In this document: one piece after another, positions 1-8,908 of the stretch
Layout of the letters: every line of letters starts with the position of its first letter
Numbering within the stretch: position 1 is the first letter of the stretch
NCBI GenBank assembly: GCA_002425765.1
Contig: DIMW01000003.1
Span: forward strand, 62,001 to 126,000
Reading direction: 5' to 3'
Length of the DNA stretch: 64,000 nt
DNA from: Spirochaetaceae bacterium UBA5556
GTDB taxonomy: Bacteria; Spirochaetota; Spirochaetia; Treponematales; Rectinemataceae
Notes under the pieces: generated by a model
Database searches by the model: none
What the model was told of the DNA's origin: nothing
What the model saw: the letters and a program-made list of their open reading frames with translations, nothing else
Translations under genes and position numbers: made by a program

Positions 1-762
1 CGCGGCGTCGGGGGCCGCGCCTCCCGGTATGTAGCCGCCACGTTCCTCGGGCAGCCTGTCGCCCGGCGCGTCGGCCAGTCGCGAAGCGTGGACAGCCCAG
101 ACAGTACCCCGGATGCCGCGGAGGTCAAGCTCCATCCCCGCTTCGGCGGCGGCACGGAGCCTCCGCATCGTCTCCAGAATCTGTCGTTCCCCCATCCCGT
201 AGACGAGCAGGTCCGCCTTCGCGTCCAGAAGTATCGAGCGGCGCACGGTGTCCGACCAGTAGTCGTAGTGGGCGAGCCGGCGCAGCGAGGCTTCGATGCC
301 GCCGAGAATCACCGGCACTCCCTTGTATGCCTGCCGGCAGAGGTTGGCGTACACTATTGTAGCCCTGTCCGGCCGCGCGTTGGCACGGCCGCGCACACCA
401 AGGCCGAGCGTCCCGTCCGCCCTCATACAGAGCGAACGGTCTCCGCCAGGCGCGAATTCGTCGGTTGAGCGCGGTTTTTTGTTGGCGGTATATGAAGATA
501 CCATCGAATCGAGCGCGCCTGCGGTGACGAGAAACGCGAGCCTGGGTCTGCCCAATATACGGAACGCTTCCGGATCGTCGGGGTCGGGACGACTTAGAAT
601 GCCGACGCGGTATCCATGTGCCTCCAGGAGCCTTCCGATGAGCGCGGCGCCAAAGGACGGATGATCAACATAGGCGTCGCCCGTAACGATGATCGCGTCC
701 AAATCGCCTGGGACCCAATTTTTGCGGCACATGTCCCCCGGAGAAGCTACAAGAAAATCCAT
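1..762 (-). CDS. ygiQ: YgiQ-family radical SAM protein, N-terminal part
   Basis: Reading the reverse strand from the ATG at 762 gives 254 codons open to the window edge, so the gene runs off the left end. The translation begins MDFLVASPGDMCRKN and contains VTGDAYVDHPSFG, LLEAHGYRVGIL and ILGGIEASLRR, which match the N-terminal domain of the UPF0313/YgiQ radical SAM family. The CxxxCxxC cluster site of that family lies further downstream and is outside the window. The family's substrate is not known. A TATACT box lies just upstream in the short divergent gap before the DUF2892 gene; the Shine-Dalgarno is weak. Identification is strong; function is open. Confidence 0.88.
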   Translation of the reverse strand, partial: MDFLVASPGDMCRKNWVPGDLDAIIVTGDAYVDHPSFGAALIGRLLEAHGYRVGILSRPDPDDPEAFRILGRPRLAFLVTAGALDSMVSSYTANKKPRSTDEFAPGGDRSLCMRADGTLGLGVRGRANARPDRATIVYANLCRQAYKGVPVILGGIEASLRRLAHYDYWSDTVRRSILLDAKADLLVYGMGERQILETMRRLRAAAEAGMELDLRGIRGTVWAVHASRLADAPGDRLPEERGGYIPGGAAPDAA

Positions 763-814
763 ACTACTTCAGTATAATGATTTATATATTTTTTGTCACA
801 GGCGTTCTTTTATT

Positions 815-842
815 TTGAAGAGCCGATTTTTTTCAGTATATT
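815..842 (+). promoter_or_regulatory. Putative sigma70 promoter of the DUF2892 gene
   Basis: TTGAAG (815-820), a 16-bp spacer and TATATT (837-842) precede the gene starting at 884. This is inferred from consensus resemblance only. Confidence 0.45.
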
Positions 843-883
843 TGCTGTTAAGTAATGTATTCCATCGTAAGCGGAGGAATAAA

Positions 884-1120
884 ATGACAACGAACATGGG
901 AAAAACTGACAAGACGGTCCGGCTTGTCGCCGCCATTGTAATCGTGATTCTCATTTTGACCGGCGTGCTGACCGGCGCGTGGGCATGGATACTGGGAATC
1001 ATCGCCGTACTCTTCGCGGTGACAAGCGCGATTTCCTTCTGCCCGATCTATACGCTCTTTGGGATTTCAACCGCCCCGAAGGCAGAGAAAGAAAAACCCA
1101 AGGAAGAAGAGAAGAAATAA
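884..1120 (+). CDS. DUF2892/YgaP-like small membrane protein
   Basis: This 78-residue protein starts at the ATG at 884 because GGAGG (873-877) sits at good spacing; the open frame extends upstream without another ribosome site. Residues about 8-60 form two hydrophobic helices (LVAAIVIVILILTGVL and ILGIIAVLFAVTSAI) followed by FCPIYTLFGIST, the characteristic end of the DUF2892 family (the transmembrane domain seen in YgaP). The C-terminus is a lysine/glutamate-rich tail. Family members are inner-membrane proteins of unknown function, often near sulfur-transfer enzymes; no rhodanese domain is attached here. Confidence 0.82.
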   Translation: MTTNMGKTDKTVRLVAAIVIVILILTGVLTGAWAWILGIIAVLFAVTSAISFCPIYTLFGISTAPKAEKEKPKEEEKK

Positions 1121-1148
1121 TCGATAGCGTATTTCAGAGTGCCTCACT

Positions 1149-1511
1149 CTATGGCTTTTTCACGTCTCCGGCCTGAGATTCGTCTTGGGCAGGGGGCGCA
1201 TCAGCGACGATTTCATCTGAGGCCGGAGCTTTTACCTCGGGAATGCTGCCGGCGTTTTTAAGCTGGTTCTCTGTTTCGCGCAATTTCTTTTTGTGTGCCG
1301 AGAGCGCGCGGGTGCGTTTCCACACCGAAGGCAGAAGAAGAAGCATGCCGAGCAATATGCCGACCGCGAAGGTTATTACAAGTACGAGAGACATAGAGGA
1401 GTTGGCGGACCATCCCAAAAACGCGACAGTGACAGGCGCGCTGTTCTGTCCCGCGAACACCACCGCGACGATGACGACGGCTATCAAGAAAATAATGTAG
1501 AAAATACGCAT
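1149..1511 (-). CDS. LapA-domain (DUF1049) membrane protein
   Basis: The chosen start (1511, MRIFYIIFLIAVV) has GGAGAG eight bases upstream; a start at 1556 would overlap the upstream pckG gene and lacks such a site. The 120-residue product has two transmembrane helices, the segment QNSAPVTVAFLGW between them, and a charged, probably coiled C-terminal tail (TRALSAHKKKLRETENQLK). This is the layout of LapA/YciS proteins, which in enterobacteria take part in lipopolysaccharide assembly with LapB. No lapB is seen here, so the role is uncertain. It lies 41 bp downstream of pckG on the same strand and may be cotranscribed. Confidence 0.78.
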   Translation of the reverse strand: MRIFYIIFLIAVVIVAVVFAGQNSAPVTVAFLGWSANSSMSLVLVITFAVGILLGMLLLLPSVWKRTRALSAHKKKLRETENQLKNAGSIPEVKAPASDEIVADAPPAQDESQAGDVKKP

Positions 1512-1552
1512 TGCAGACTCTCCTTCCCGGAACTGTTTTTTCAGCGGTACTC

Positions 1553-3418
1553 TCATTCATCATACATGTTTGGAGCCACCGTTGCAAACTCCCAGTGCTC
1601 GGGCGCGCGCCACAGGCTCGAAAGCATGAGTTCGCGCACGAAGATGAGTTCCTTGGGCAGGCGGTCGTACAACTTCATGAACAGTTCCTCATGAGAAAGT
1701 ATCTCGTTCGCCCACAGATCGCGGTCCACCGACATGAGCTCGTTGAATCGTTCCCGTGAGAAATCCAGTCCATCCCAGCTGAGGTCTTCGTAGCGGGGCA
1801 TCCAGCCGATCGGGCTCTCGATGGCTTTGCCGTGGTTGTTCGCGCGTTCGACGATCCACTTGAGGACACGGATGTTCTCACCAAAACCGGGCCAGAGGAA
1901 GTTGCCGTCTTTGTCTTTGCGGAACCAGTTTACGCCGAAGATGCGGGGAGGATTGCCGTTCGAGCGGCCGAATCGCAGCCAGTAGTTGAAATACGAGGCG
2001 ATGTTGTAGCCGCAGAAAGGAAGCATGGCGAAGGGATCGCGGCGGACGTGGCCGATCGCGCTCGTCGAGGCGGCGGTCGTCTCGGAGCCGAGCGTGGCGG
2101 CGAGGTACACGCCGTAGATCCAGTTGAATGCTTGATAGACAAGCGGATATACGGTGCTTCTGCGTCCGCCGAAGATGAACGCCTTGATCTGCACGCCTTC
2201 GGGGTTTTCCCGGTCGGGGTCGATTGAGGGGCACTGCTGAGCGGGAGCCGTGAACCGCGCGTTGGGATGCGCGGCCGGTCCGCCGGAGTCCGGGGCCCAT
2301 AGTTTGCCCTGCCAATCGATGAGACCTTCCGGCGGAGTCTTGCTCATGCCTTCCCACCAGATGTCGCCATCGGGTGTGAGCGCGCAGTTTGTGAAGATCG
2401 TGTTGGCGCGGATGGTCGCCATGGCATTCGGATTGGATTTTTCGGAAGTGCCGGGCGCGACGCCAAAGAAACCGGCCTCGGGGTTGATCGCCCGCATCTG
2501 GCCGTCTTTGCCCGGGCGGATCCACGCGATGTCATCGCCGACAGTGGTGATTTTCCAGCCTTCGAAAGCCGGAGGAGGAATGAGCATCGCGAAATTCGTT
2601 TTGCCGCACGCGCTCGGGAACGCGGCGGCGACATATGTTTTTTCGCGCTCTGGGGATTCGACGCCCAGAATGAGCATGTGTTCCGCGAGCCAGCCCTGAT
2701 CGCGCGCGATGACCGACGCGATGCGCAGGGCGAGGCATTTTTTCCCGAGCAGGGCGTTGCCCCCGTAGCCGGAGCCGTACGACCAGATTTCCCGCGTTTC
2801 GGGAAAGTGAACAATGTATTTCGTCTTCGGGTTGCAGGGCCAAGGGACATCTTTTTGCCCATGTTCGAGAGGCATGCCGACCGAATGCATGCAGGGCACG
2901 AATTCGCCGGATTCGCCGAGCGCCTCTGTCACTTTTCGGCCCATGCGCGTCATGATGCGCATATTCGCGACCACGTATGCGGAGTCGGTGAGCTCCACAC
3001 CGATGTACGACATGCGAGAACCTATGGGGCCCATCGAAAAAGGAATGACGTACATGGTCCGGCCGCGCATGCATCCATCGAAGAGCGGATTGAGGGTATT
3101 TCTCATTTGGTCCGGGTCCTTCCAGTTGTTGGTCGGGCCGGCTTCAACTTTGCGTCGGCTGCAGATGAACGTGCAGTCTTCAACACGGGCCACGTCGCTG
3201 GGGTCGGATCGCGCGAGGTAGGAGTTGGGGCGCTTGTCGGGATTGAGGGGGACGAAAGTGCCCGAAGCGACCAGCGAACGGCATATGGTCTCATATTCTT
3301 CTTCCGAACCGTCGCACCAGTAGACAAAATCGGGTTTGCAGAGGTCTTTCATATTGGAAACCCACGTTAAAAGGTGTTCGTTTCTCACATACGAGGGCTG
3401 TTGCAGTATTGTACTCAT
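1553..3418 (-). CDS. pckG: Phosphoenolpyruvate carboxykinase (GTP)
   Basis: The 621-residue protein interconverts oxaloacetate plus GTP with phosphoenolpyruvate, CO2 and GDP in the cytoplasm. Its length and motifs fit the GTP class: the phosphate-binding loop FPSACGKTNFAMLIPP, the kinase-2 metal site GDDIAWIR, the upstream PEP-binding stretch GGNALLGKKCLALR and FIFGGRR. In fermentative anaerobes it commonly works in the PEP-carboxylating direction to make oxaloacetate; the sodium-pump oxaloacetate decarboxylase genes at 26.5-30.2 kb would use the same metabolite. GGAGAG lies upstream of the ATG at 3418 and a TATAAT box further upstream (3454-3459). Confidence 0.97.
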   Translation of the reverse strand: MSTILQQPSYVRNEHLLTWVSNMKDLCKPDFVYWCDGSEEEYETICRSLVASGTFVPLNPDKRPNSYLARSDPSDVARVEDCTFICSRRKVEAGPTNNWKDPDQMRNTLNPLFDGCMRGRTMYVIPFSMGPIGSRMSYIGVELTDSAYVVANMRIMTRMGRKVTEALGESGEFVPCMHSVGMPLEHGQKDVPWPCNPKTKYIVHFPETREIWSYGSGYGGNALLGKKCLALRIASVIARDQGWLAEHMLILGVESPEREKTYVAAAFPSACGKTNFAMLIPPPAFEGWKITTVGDDIAWIRPGKDGQMRAINPEAGFFGVAPGTSEKSNPNAMATIRANTIFTNCALTPDGDIWWEGMSKTPPEGLIDWQGKLWAPDSGGPAAHPNARFTAPAQQCPSIDPDRENPEGVQIKAFIFGGRRSTVYPLVYQAFNWIYGVYLAATLGSETTAASTSAIGHVRRDPFAMLPFCGYNIASYFNYWLRFGRSNGNPPRIFGVNWFRKDKDGNFLWPGFGENIRVLKWIVERANNHGKAIESPIGWMPRYEDLSWDGLDFSRERFNELMSVDRDLWANEILSHEELFMKLYDRLPKELIFVRELMLSSLWRAPEHWEFATVAPNMYDE

Positions 3419-3453
3419 TTGTTTTCTCTCCGGGGATTATTGATGAATTTCCC

Positions 3454-3459
3454 ATTATA
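3454..3459 (-). promoter_or_regulatory. -10 box upstream of pckG
   Basis: On the minus strand a perfect TATAAT lies 35 bases upstream of the pckG ATG. No convincing -35 hexamer was seen at the expected distance. Confidence 0.4.
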
Positions 3460-3552
3460 AGGCCGTTTTTTCATTTTGTGCACATGAAATTGGTGTGTAC
3501 CGCACCACGGATGTGGCTTTTCTTGAAAGAAAGCAGTGTGTATGCTGTATGC

Positions 3553-4008
3553 ATGAATGGTTTTGGAATCCAGGGGCAGTCGTGGTATCTGTCGCCATGG
3601 TTCATTGCAGCCATGGTGGCGCTTTTAGCCGCTGTCTGTATCGCGGGGGTGCTGGCATACCGGGCGGGGAAAAGGCGGGGACTTTTGGAGGCGCAGCTTG
3701 CCGAGCGTGACCGGATGGACCTGGCGCGGAAGGACGCGGTGGAGCGGTCGCGGTCTGTTCTTTCGGGACAGCTTTCGGAGCAGATCGCCCCGTGGCTGCC
3801 CGATTTTCCGGTCAATCCTTCCGACGCGCGATTCATCGGCAAACCGATAGATTTTGTGGCGTTTTGCGGCGCGGACGAGGGTTCCGTGGGCGAGATTGTG
3901 TTCATAGAGGTGAAGACCGGACGCTCGTCCCTGAGTACGATAGAACGGAGCGTCCGCGACGCGGTGGTGCAGGGGAAGGTTCGCTGGGTCGAATACCGGA
4001 TTGAATAG
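3553..4008 (+). CDS. Holliday-junction-resolvase-related endonuclease-like protein
   Basis: From the ATG at 3553 the product is 151 residues. Residues about 14-36 form a single membrane helix, followed by a basic coiled segment (KRRGLLEAQLAERDRMDLARKDAVERSR), then an a/b domain with VNPSDARFIGKPIDFVAF, GEIVFIEVKTGRSSLS and GKVRWVEY. This matches the 'Holliday junction resolvase related' family (Endonuc_Holl), whose fold is PD-(D/E)XK-like: the D of IDFV and the ExK of EVK are the expected metal/catalytic residues. Biochemical activity of this family is not established. Its stop lies six bases from the stop of the convergent ABC permease gene. Confidence 0.78.
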   Translation: MNGFGIQGQSWYLSPWFIAAMVALLAAVCIAGVLAYRAGKRRGLLEAQLAERDRMDLARKDAVERSRSVLSGQLSEQIAPWLPDFPVNPSDARFIGKPIDFVAFCGADEGSVGEIVFIEVKTGRSSLSTIERSVRDAVVQGKVRWVEYRIE

Positions 4009-4013
4009 CGCCC

Positions 4014-5702
4014 CTAAGGCTCCATCTGGCGCAGTTTTTTGGGCCCGGCGCGGAAAAGCGCAAGGCCGAGGGCGACACAGGCGGCGATCAATGCCGTGCC
4101 ATACAAAAAAGCGAAAGCGTATTTCTGCAAGGGCAAGGTGCCCGCCAGTACGCCGAGCCCGGCGATGAGCCCCATTGAACCCAGAATCGTAATCACCGTG
4201 TTTGGATTGCGCTTGAGCGCGGCCATGGGGTCTTCCCATGAAAGCTTGGGCCAGAAGGTGTCGATCACGAGGCCTCCCATATTGAGCGCCAGCGAACCGA
4301 ATATCGCCAACAGAAGCGCGATCATCGCGTCCAGGCCACTGACTCCGAGCATGATGACCCCGCCAACCGTACCGAGGGCGATGCCCAGCGCCGCGAAGAT
4401 GAGCGCGTGCACAAGCTTCGCCGCGATGAGGTCCAGGGGTCGCAGCGGCAGCGATTTCAGAAAATGCAGCGATTTTGCGTCGCGTGAGAACGCGGTACAG
4501 GCGATGCTTGTCGCGGTCGCGAGGAATATTCCCATCCCGGCTGGAATGAGGTACTCGGCCTGACCGGTCAGATAAGGACGGAGCCGGGTGACCGCGTCGC
4601 GCATTTCATTGCCCCGCGCAACGAAAGTGAGCGCAAAAATAACAGGGAGCAGGAGAATCACGAATGGCCCATTCAGAAGATATATGGGCTCGCGGTTCAT
4701 CAGGCGCAATTCACGCCGGACAAGAGAGAGGAAAACAGGACGGGACTTGAATATGGAACTGGCCCGCGTCTGATCGATCTTGCCTTTTGTCGCGCTCGTC
4801 TCACCGAAATTCGCAAGGATCTTTACGTACCCTTTGCCGGAAAGATACGCAACCGCCGCCGTCAGCACCACACCGAGGGCCAGGTTCGTGAAGGTCGCGG
4901 CGATGGCGCTTACTGCGCTGCTTCCCTTCGCGATTGCCTGCATCGTGAGCCACGCGGGAGGCCACCAGTCCGCGATGTCCGCAAAATTCAGTTGGCCCTG
5001 GGAGAGCATTTTTTGAAGCAGCGCCGGATTTTCAATACGAGACATCATGGTCTGTAGGTAAAGATTGAAACCGAGCGCGAGCCCGAGCCCGATAAATCCG
5101 CCGAGATAGAGAATCGTGTTTTTTCTGCGAAGCCACCGGGATACGCTCATGACCGGCACAAGCACCGCGTAGGAGACTGCGAGCGGCACAAGGGGCATCG
5201 CAAGCGTGTTGAAAAGTATATACAGATAGAAGTCAAAGCCGGGATGGCTCTTGATGCCATAGACACCCGCGGCTATGGCCATTACGAGAAAAGCGATCGG
5301 CGCTTCGATCGCATAGACCGTGGCCATCCGGCTGATGAGAAGCGAGGAAGGTTTGAGCGGCATGGTGAGAAAGAGCGCCTCATATCGTGCGCTTGAGAAA
5401 AAGGAGAGAGACGTAATGAACGCGAAAAGGAATACAAGTACCGAGGAGGTCACGATGGAGGAGAGGAGCATCAATGATTCCATGCCGAAGGGCGCGAGCG
5501 CGTTGTACAGACTGATGTCCATCATCGCGAACATAAAGCCGAAATCGGCGATGAGAAAGATCGCCAGCAGAATCCAGCCGAAGGTCTTGAGGAGCACCTT
5601 GGGCGAGGCCAGCGCTTTTTTTTCGGGAAGATGGATGGCGAATACCGATTTGAGGTTCAGTGCCAGGAGCGCCATGAATGGAGAGGCAGGTCGCTGACTC
5701 AT
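4014..5702 (-). CDS. ABC-2-type exporter permease
   Basis: This 562-residue membrane protein has about twelve hydrophobic segments (for example VLLKTFGWILLAIFLIADFGF and LIALLLAIFGSLALNMGGLVI) and a conserved pairing with the ATPase gene directly upstream. The start codon overlaps the ATPase stop as ATGA (5699-5702), so the two are translationally coupled. The long double-set topology fits the large ABC-2 permeases found in spirochaetes and Firmicutes with an ABC-2/YhaP-like ATPase. Substrate cannot be told from sequence; export of a peptide, lipid or antimicrobial is a guess. Confidence 0.8.
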   Translation of the reverse strand: MSQRPASPFMALLALNLKSVFAIHLPEKKALASPKVLLKTFGWILLAIFLIADFGFMFAMMDISLYNALAPFGMESLMLLSSIVTSSVLVFLFAFITSLSFFSSARYEALFLTMPLKPSSLLISRMATVYAIEAPIAFLVMAIAAGVYGIKSHPGFDFYLYILFNTLAMPLVPLAVSYAVLVPVMSVSRWLRRKNTILYLGGFIGLGLALGFNLYLQTMMSRIENPALLQKMLSQGQLNFADIADWWPPAWLTMQAIAKGSSAVSAIAATFTNLALGVVLTAAVAYLSGKGYVKILANFGETSATKGKIDQTRASSIFKSRPVFLSLVRRELRLMNREPIYLLNGPFVILLLPVIFALTFVARGNEMRDAVTRLRPYLTGQAEYLIPAGMGIFLATATSIACTAFSRDAKSLHFLKSLPLRPLDLIAAKLVHALIFAALGIALGTVGGVIMLGVSGLDAMIALLLAIFGSLALNMGGLVIDTFWPKLSWEDPMAALKRNPNTVITILGSMGLIAGLGVLAGTLPLQKYAFAFLYGTALIAACVALGLALFRAGPKKLRQMEP

Positions 5703-6523
5703 AATGTAGGTACCTCGCTGTCTTCGACGAGCGCGAGGAAAAGGGCCTCGAGGCTCTCATCGCCTGCCGCAGCAGACGCCTCAGTAGATGCCTCGGCGGC
5801 TACCGGGGTGCCCGCTTCTCCGGTGCCCGCCTTGGCCCCGCGCGATTCGCGAAGTTCCCGCAGGGCTTCGAGACTGCCCGTAAAAATCAGTTTCCCTTTG
5901 TTTATGATGGCCAACTCGTCACAGACGCGCTCCGCTACCTCCATGACGTGCGTCGAAAAGAAGACAGTTCCTCCCGCGGCCGCGTGTTCACGCATGAGTT
6001 CCTTGAGCGCGAATGCGGAGTGGGGATCGAGCCCGACGACCGGTTCATCGAGGATCCAGTTGTGCGGCGTGTGCACAAGGCTCGCGATGAGATTGAGTTT
6101 CATGCGCATGCCGCGGCTCATGCTGCCAATGGGCGATTTGAGCACGTCGCTGAGCTCGAAGCGAGCGGCGAGCCCTTCGATGGCCGAAGTCCTGTCCGCG
6201 GATGACACCTTGTAAACATCGGCGACGAAGTTCAGATATTCGTACGCCCTGAGCCTGCTGAACAGGTCGGGCGTGTCGGGCACGAGGCCGAATCGCTGTT
6301 TGGCCTCGAGGGGATCTTTGTCGAGATCGATGCCGTCAATAGTCACGCTGCCCGAGTCCGCGGCGATAGCGCCGGTCATGACGCGTATCGTGGTCGTCTT
6401 CCCCGCTCCGTTCGGGCCAAGAAAACCGTAAATGACACCATCGGGTATTTGAAGCGTGAGAGAGTCGACGGCCTTTGTGCCGCTTTTCGCGTAGGTTTTG
6501 GAAATGTCGCGCAGTTCGATCAT
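5699..6523 (-). CDS. ABC transporter ATP-binding protein (exporter type)
   Basis: The 274-residue version starting at 6523 (MIELRDISKTYAKSG) begins exactly at the usual domain edge; a longer start at 6595 has no ribosome site. Visible motifs are Walker A GPNGAGKTTTIRV, a signature-like SRGMRMKLNL and Walker B WILDEPVVGLDP with the H-loop STHVMEV. It closely resembles ATPases of ABC-2 exporters. The C-terminus is a low-complexity Ala/Glu/Thr stretch (about residues 235-262) before the overlap with the permease gene. It energises the adjacent permease. Confidence 0.9.
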   Translation of the reverse strand: MIELRDISKTYAKSGTKAVDSLTLQIPDGVIYGFLGPNGAGKTTTIRVMTGAIAADSGSVTIDGIDLDKDPLEAKQRFGLVPDTPDLFSRLRAYEYLNFVADVYKVSSADRTSAIEGLAARFELSDVLKSPIGSMSRGMRMKLNLIASLVHTPHNWILDEPVVGLDPHSAFALKELMREHAAAGGTVFFSTHVMEVAERVCDELAIINKGKLIFTGSLEALRELRESRGAKAGTGEAGTPVAAEASTEASAAAGDESLEALFLALVEDSEVPTL

Positions 6524-6688
6524 GGATGTACCTGCCTTCGGGAGAGATGGATCGCAGATGCGCCGTTTCGGCGCTATGTGGTCTAATGGTTCCATCTTTA
6601 TTGAAACACAGATGGCCGCTATACTGCAAGCAATCGCTTAGACATATTTTTCATGACATGGCTGCTTTGTCACAAGGAGTGATGGCAC

Positions 6689-7039
6689 ATGACGACCAGG
6701 AATGTCCCGGAACTGATTCATGCGGAGATACTTCAAGGAGATTTTGACGATGTCGAGCTTACCGGAGTCTACACTTCAGATCTGCTCTCCGACGTGCTGG
6801 CGAACGGCAGGGACGCGAGTGTGCTCATCACCATTCAGGCGCACAAGAATACTGTCGCGGTGGCCACGGTCGTCGACATCCCGCTCATTGTCCTCTGCAA
6901 CAATCGGCCGATCATCGATGACATGATCCAGGCGGCCGCGCAGGCGAGGACCGGCGTAATAAGAACCTCGCTCAGCCAATTCGAGGTGTCGGGCCGGCTC
7001 TGGCAGGCTATGCAGACCTTGCGGGAGGAGCGGCTATAG
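6689..7039 (+). CDS. DRTGG-domain protein
   Basis: The start at 6689 has GGAG eleven bases upstream. The 116-residue product is a stand-alone DRTGG domain: LLSDVLANGRDASVLITIQAHKN, then VVDIPLIVLCNN, and RTGVIRTSLSQFEVSGRLW near the C-terminus. DRTGG domains occur in CBS-domain pyrophosphatases and in phosphotransacetylase-like proteins, where they bind adenosine ligands or mediate assembly; a free-standing copy beside a PHP gene is a recurring arrangement in spirochaetes, Thermotogae and Clostridia, often with hydrogenase genes. It lies 11 bp before the PHP gene, so the two are probably one operon. Confidence 0.8.
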   Translation: MTTRNVPELIHAEILQGDFDDVELTGVYTSDLLSDVLANGRDASVLITIQAHKNTVAVATVVDIPLIVLCNNRPIIDDMIQAAAQARTGVIRTSLSQFEVSGRLWQAMQTLREERL

Positions 7040-7050
7040 TCCGGAGGGCC

Positions 7051-8031
7051 ATGATTTTCACGTTCGACTTTCACAACCATTCGTGCCTCAGCCCCTGCGC
7101 GAGCCTCGAGAATTCTCCTTCAGTCATGGCCGCGCGCGCCGCTCAAAAGGATATCGACTTTTTTGCCCTCACCGACCACAACAGCGCGCTCAATTCCCCC
7201 GCCTTCGCGATCGCCTGCGCGCGCGCCGGGCGTATCCCTCTGTTTGGACTTGAAATAAACCCATTCGAAGAGGCGCACCTCCTGGCCATCTTCCCCGACC
7301 CGCTCTCGGCCCTTTCATTCAGCGATTGGGCGGCGCAGTATTTGCCTCAGTTGGAAGTGGACCCGGGCCAGTTCGGCGACCAGGTTGTCGTCGATCCAGA
7401 GGAGAACATTCTCGCCGCGCCCTCGGCATGGTATGGGAACTCGCTGCGGGAGGCCTTCACTTTTTTCGCGAAGGAAGCGGCGGACGCAGGCGCCCTCGTG
7501 ATTCCGGCGCATGTGGACCGGCCACAGTTCTCGGTGTACAGCCAGCTCGGGTTTCTGCCCGCCGGCGCCTACGACGCGGTGGAGGCCATGGGCGCGGATC
7601 CCGACGCGAACCTCTGCGGGCGGCACTGCGTGATTTCCGGGTCGGACGCGCATGTGCCCGAACATATCGGACGCAGGCCCTCATCTTTGGAAATCGAAGA
7701 AGAACGGCTTGTCGATGATATGAGAGCGGGGCTTGCCGCGATGCTCCGGAAATGGGAAGACGCCCGGCCCGGGATTGAGGAGCGTGTCTCGCCGCAGACA
7801 GTCGCCGAAACCGGCGAAGAGGTGTGCGGCGCCGGGGTTTCTTCTGAGATTCCGGGACTCGCGCCGCTCATTGATTTTCTGAGACGCTGGTATCCACGCG
7901 GCGCCGCGATGGCGCTTTTTAAGGAAATCAGGCGGTCATTGCGTGCGAGGAGGGCGTGGAGTGTGTATGTACAAGGGGCCGCGCCAGGCAAAACCGGCGC
8001 CCCGGTAAACCCGCGCTACAGCATGCCATAG
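7051..8031 (+). CDS. PHP-domain metal-dependent phosphoesterase
   Basis: The 326-residue protein carries the PHP metal-binding motifs: FHNHSCLSPC (His8, His10), LTDHNS (Asp42, His43), a glutamate in FGLEIN, VIPAHVDRP and SGSDAHVPEHIG. These are the trinuclear metal ligands of PHP phosphoesterases. A 60-residue insert (about 100-150) separates the second and third motif groups and contains a conserved-looking region with EENILAAPSAWYG. The C-terminal 70 residues are low in conservation. It probably hydrolyses a phosphate ester together with the DRTGG partner upstream; the substrate is unknown. Confidence 0.85.
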   Translation: MIFTFDFHNHSCLSPCASLENSPSVMAARAAQKDIDFFALTDHNSALNSPAFAIACARAGRIPLFGLEINPFEEAHLLAIFPDPLSALSFSDWAAQYLPQLEVDPGQFGDQVVVDPEENILAAPSAWYGNSLREAFTFFAKEAADAGALVIPAHVDRPQFSVYSQLGFLPAGAYDAVEAMGADPDANLCGRHCVISGSDAHVPEHIGRRPSSLEIEEERLVDDMRAGLAAMLRKWEDARPGIEERVSPQTVAETGEEVCGAGVSSEIPGLAPLIDFLRRWYPRGAAMALFKEIRRSLRARRAWSVYVQGAAPGKTGAPVNPRYSMP

Positions 8032-8042
8032 ACACGACGGCG

Positions 8043-8090
8043 GAGAAAAGGCGCTCCGCCCCAAGGCGGGACCGGCATGGCGCCTTTCTC
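8043..8090. terminator. Bidirectional terminator between the PHP and lipoprotein genes
   Basis: GAGAAAAGGCGC (8043-8054) pairs with GCGCCTTTCTC (8080-8090) with one bulged A, and a smaller GC-rich hairpin lies in between. It ends at the stop codon of the minus-strand lipoprotein gene and serves two convergent genes. Confidence 0.6.
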
Positions 8091-8890
8091 TACTCCGGCC
8101 AGCGCATCGAGAACGCGATAGGTTTTTCCATCGTCAGCAAGTCGAACAGAGGCAGTTTCGCGCGGAAGACCGGTCCCGAGAAAGCCCCTCCCGACGCCGA
8201 GGAAATCGCCTTCGGCACGGTGATCGCGATATCGACCGAACAGGCGTCGAAGGCCGGCATGTTTTTCTTCCCTATGATGACCTGTTCGAGGTTGAGCCGG
8301 TATTCGTCGGCCGTCACCGGATCGGATTCCAGGGCCGGCGGACTCAGGCTGTCGATGATCCTCTTGTCCACGCCGGGAAAGAGCCTGAGCATGTAGGGGG
8401 CGTTCTCTTTTGAGAGATTGACCGAGAGCTCGCGCATCGCGGGCGTCGAGCCCTGCGCGGGGATCTTTCTGTATTGAATCATGCCTTGCGGCACAAGGGA
8501 CGTATCCGCGATGAGCGAATCGAGGTTCTGTACCCAGACTACGGAAGTGAGGATGTCGGGAGTGGGCGAGGATACGTCGACGAGATTGATGCTCGTGCGC
8601 CCCAAAAACTGACTTCTCACCGCGTCGGGGCTGAACAGGGGCTCACGCGAGCCGAGCCCGACGAACTGTCGCACTCTCCCGCTCAGGGCATCGGGAATGT
8701 CGAGCCGAACCGCCGCGCGCACGGAGCCGTCCCCCCTCAGGGTGGCGTCGAGGTTTCCCGAGCAGGAGGTGGTCGCGAGAGTCGCCGCGGCAACAAGAAA
8801 GAGCGCAGAAAGAAAAACCGCGGCCGCAAGGGGTCTCAGGCGTCTGAAACGTGCCGGTCTTTTTGAGTTTATGTTCACAAGGAATTTCAT
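8090..8890 (-). CDS. Lipoprotein, spirochaetal hypothetical
   Basis: The N-terminus has a basic stretch (KRPARFRRLRP), a hydrophobic helix (AAAVFLSALFLVAAA) and a lipobox-like LATTSC, so the mature protein starts at that cysteine and is membrane anchored. The remaining 225 residues contain no motif I recognise; the stretch GNLDATLRGDGSVRAAVRLDIPD has the look of the spirochaete 'LppM-like' lipoproteins that begin with a beta-rich repeat. An in-frame TTG at 8896 has a better-spaced GGGAG than the ATG at 8890; either start may be used. It follows the cyclase gene by about 12-18 bases. Confidence 0.72.
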   Translation of the reverse strand: MKFLVNINSKRPARFRRLRPLAAAVFLSALFLVAAATLATTSCSGNLDATLRGDGSVRAAVRLDIPDALSGRVRQFVGLGSREPLFSPDAVRSQFLGRTSINLVDVSSPTPDILTSVVWVQNLDSLIADTSLVPQGMIQYRKIPAQGSTPAMRELSVNLSKENAPYMLRLFPGVDKRIIDSLSPPALESDPVTADEYRLNLEQVIIGKKNMPAFDACSVDIAITVPKAISSASGGAFSGPVFRAKLPLFDLLTMEKPIAFSMRWPE

Positions 8891-8908
8891 GGGCAAACGT
8901 TACTCCCT

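Noticed and set aside
8090..8896. Fusion of lipoprotein and cyclase genes
   Set aside because: The cyclase frame stops at 8909 and the lipoprotein has its own ribosome site and signal peptide.
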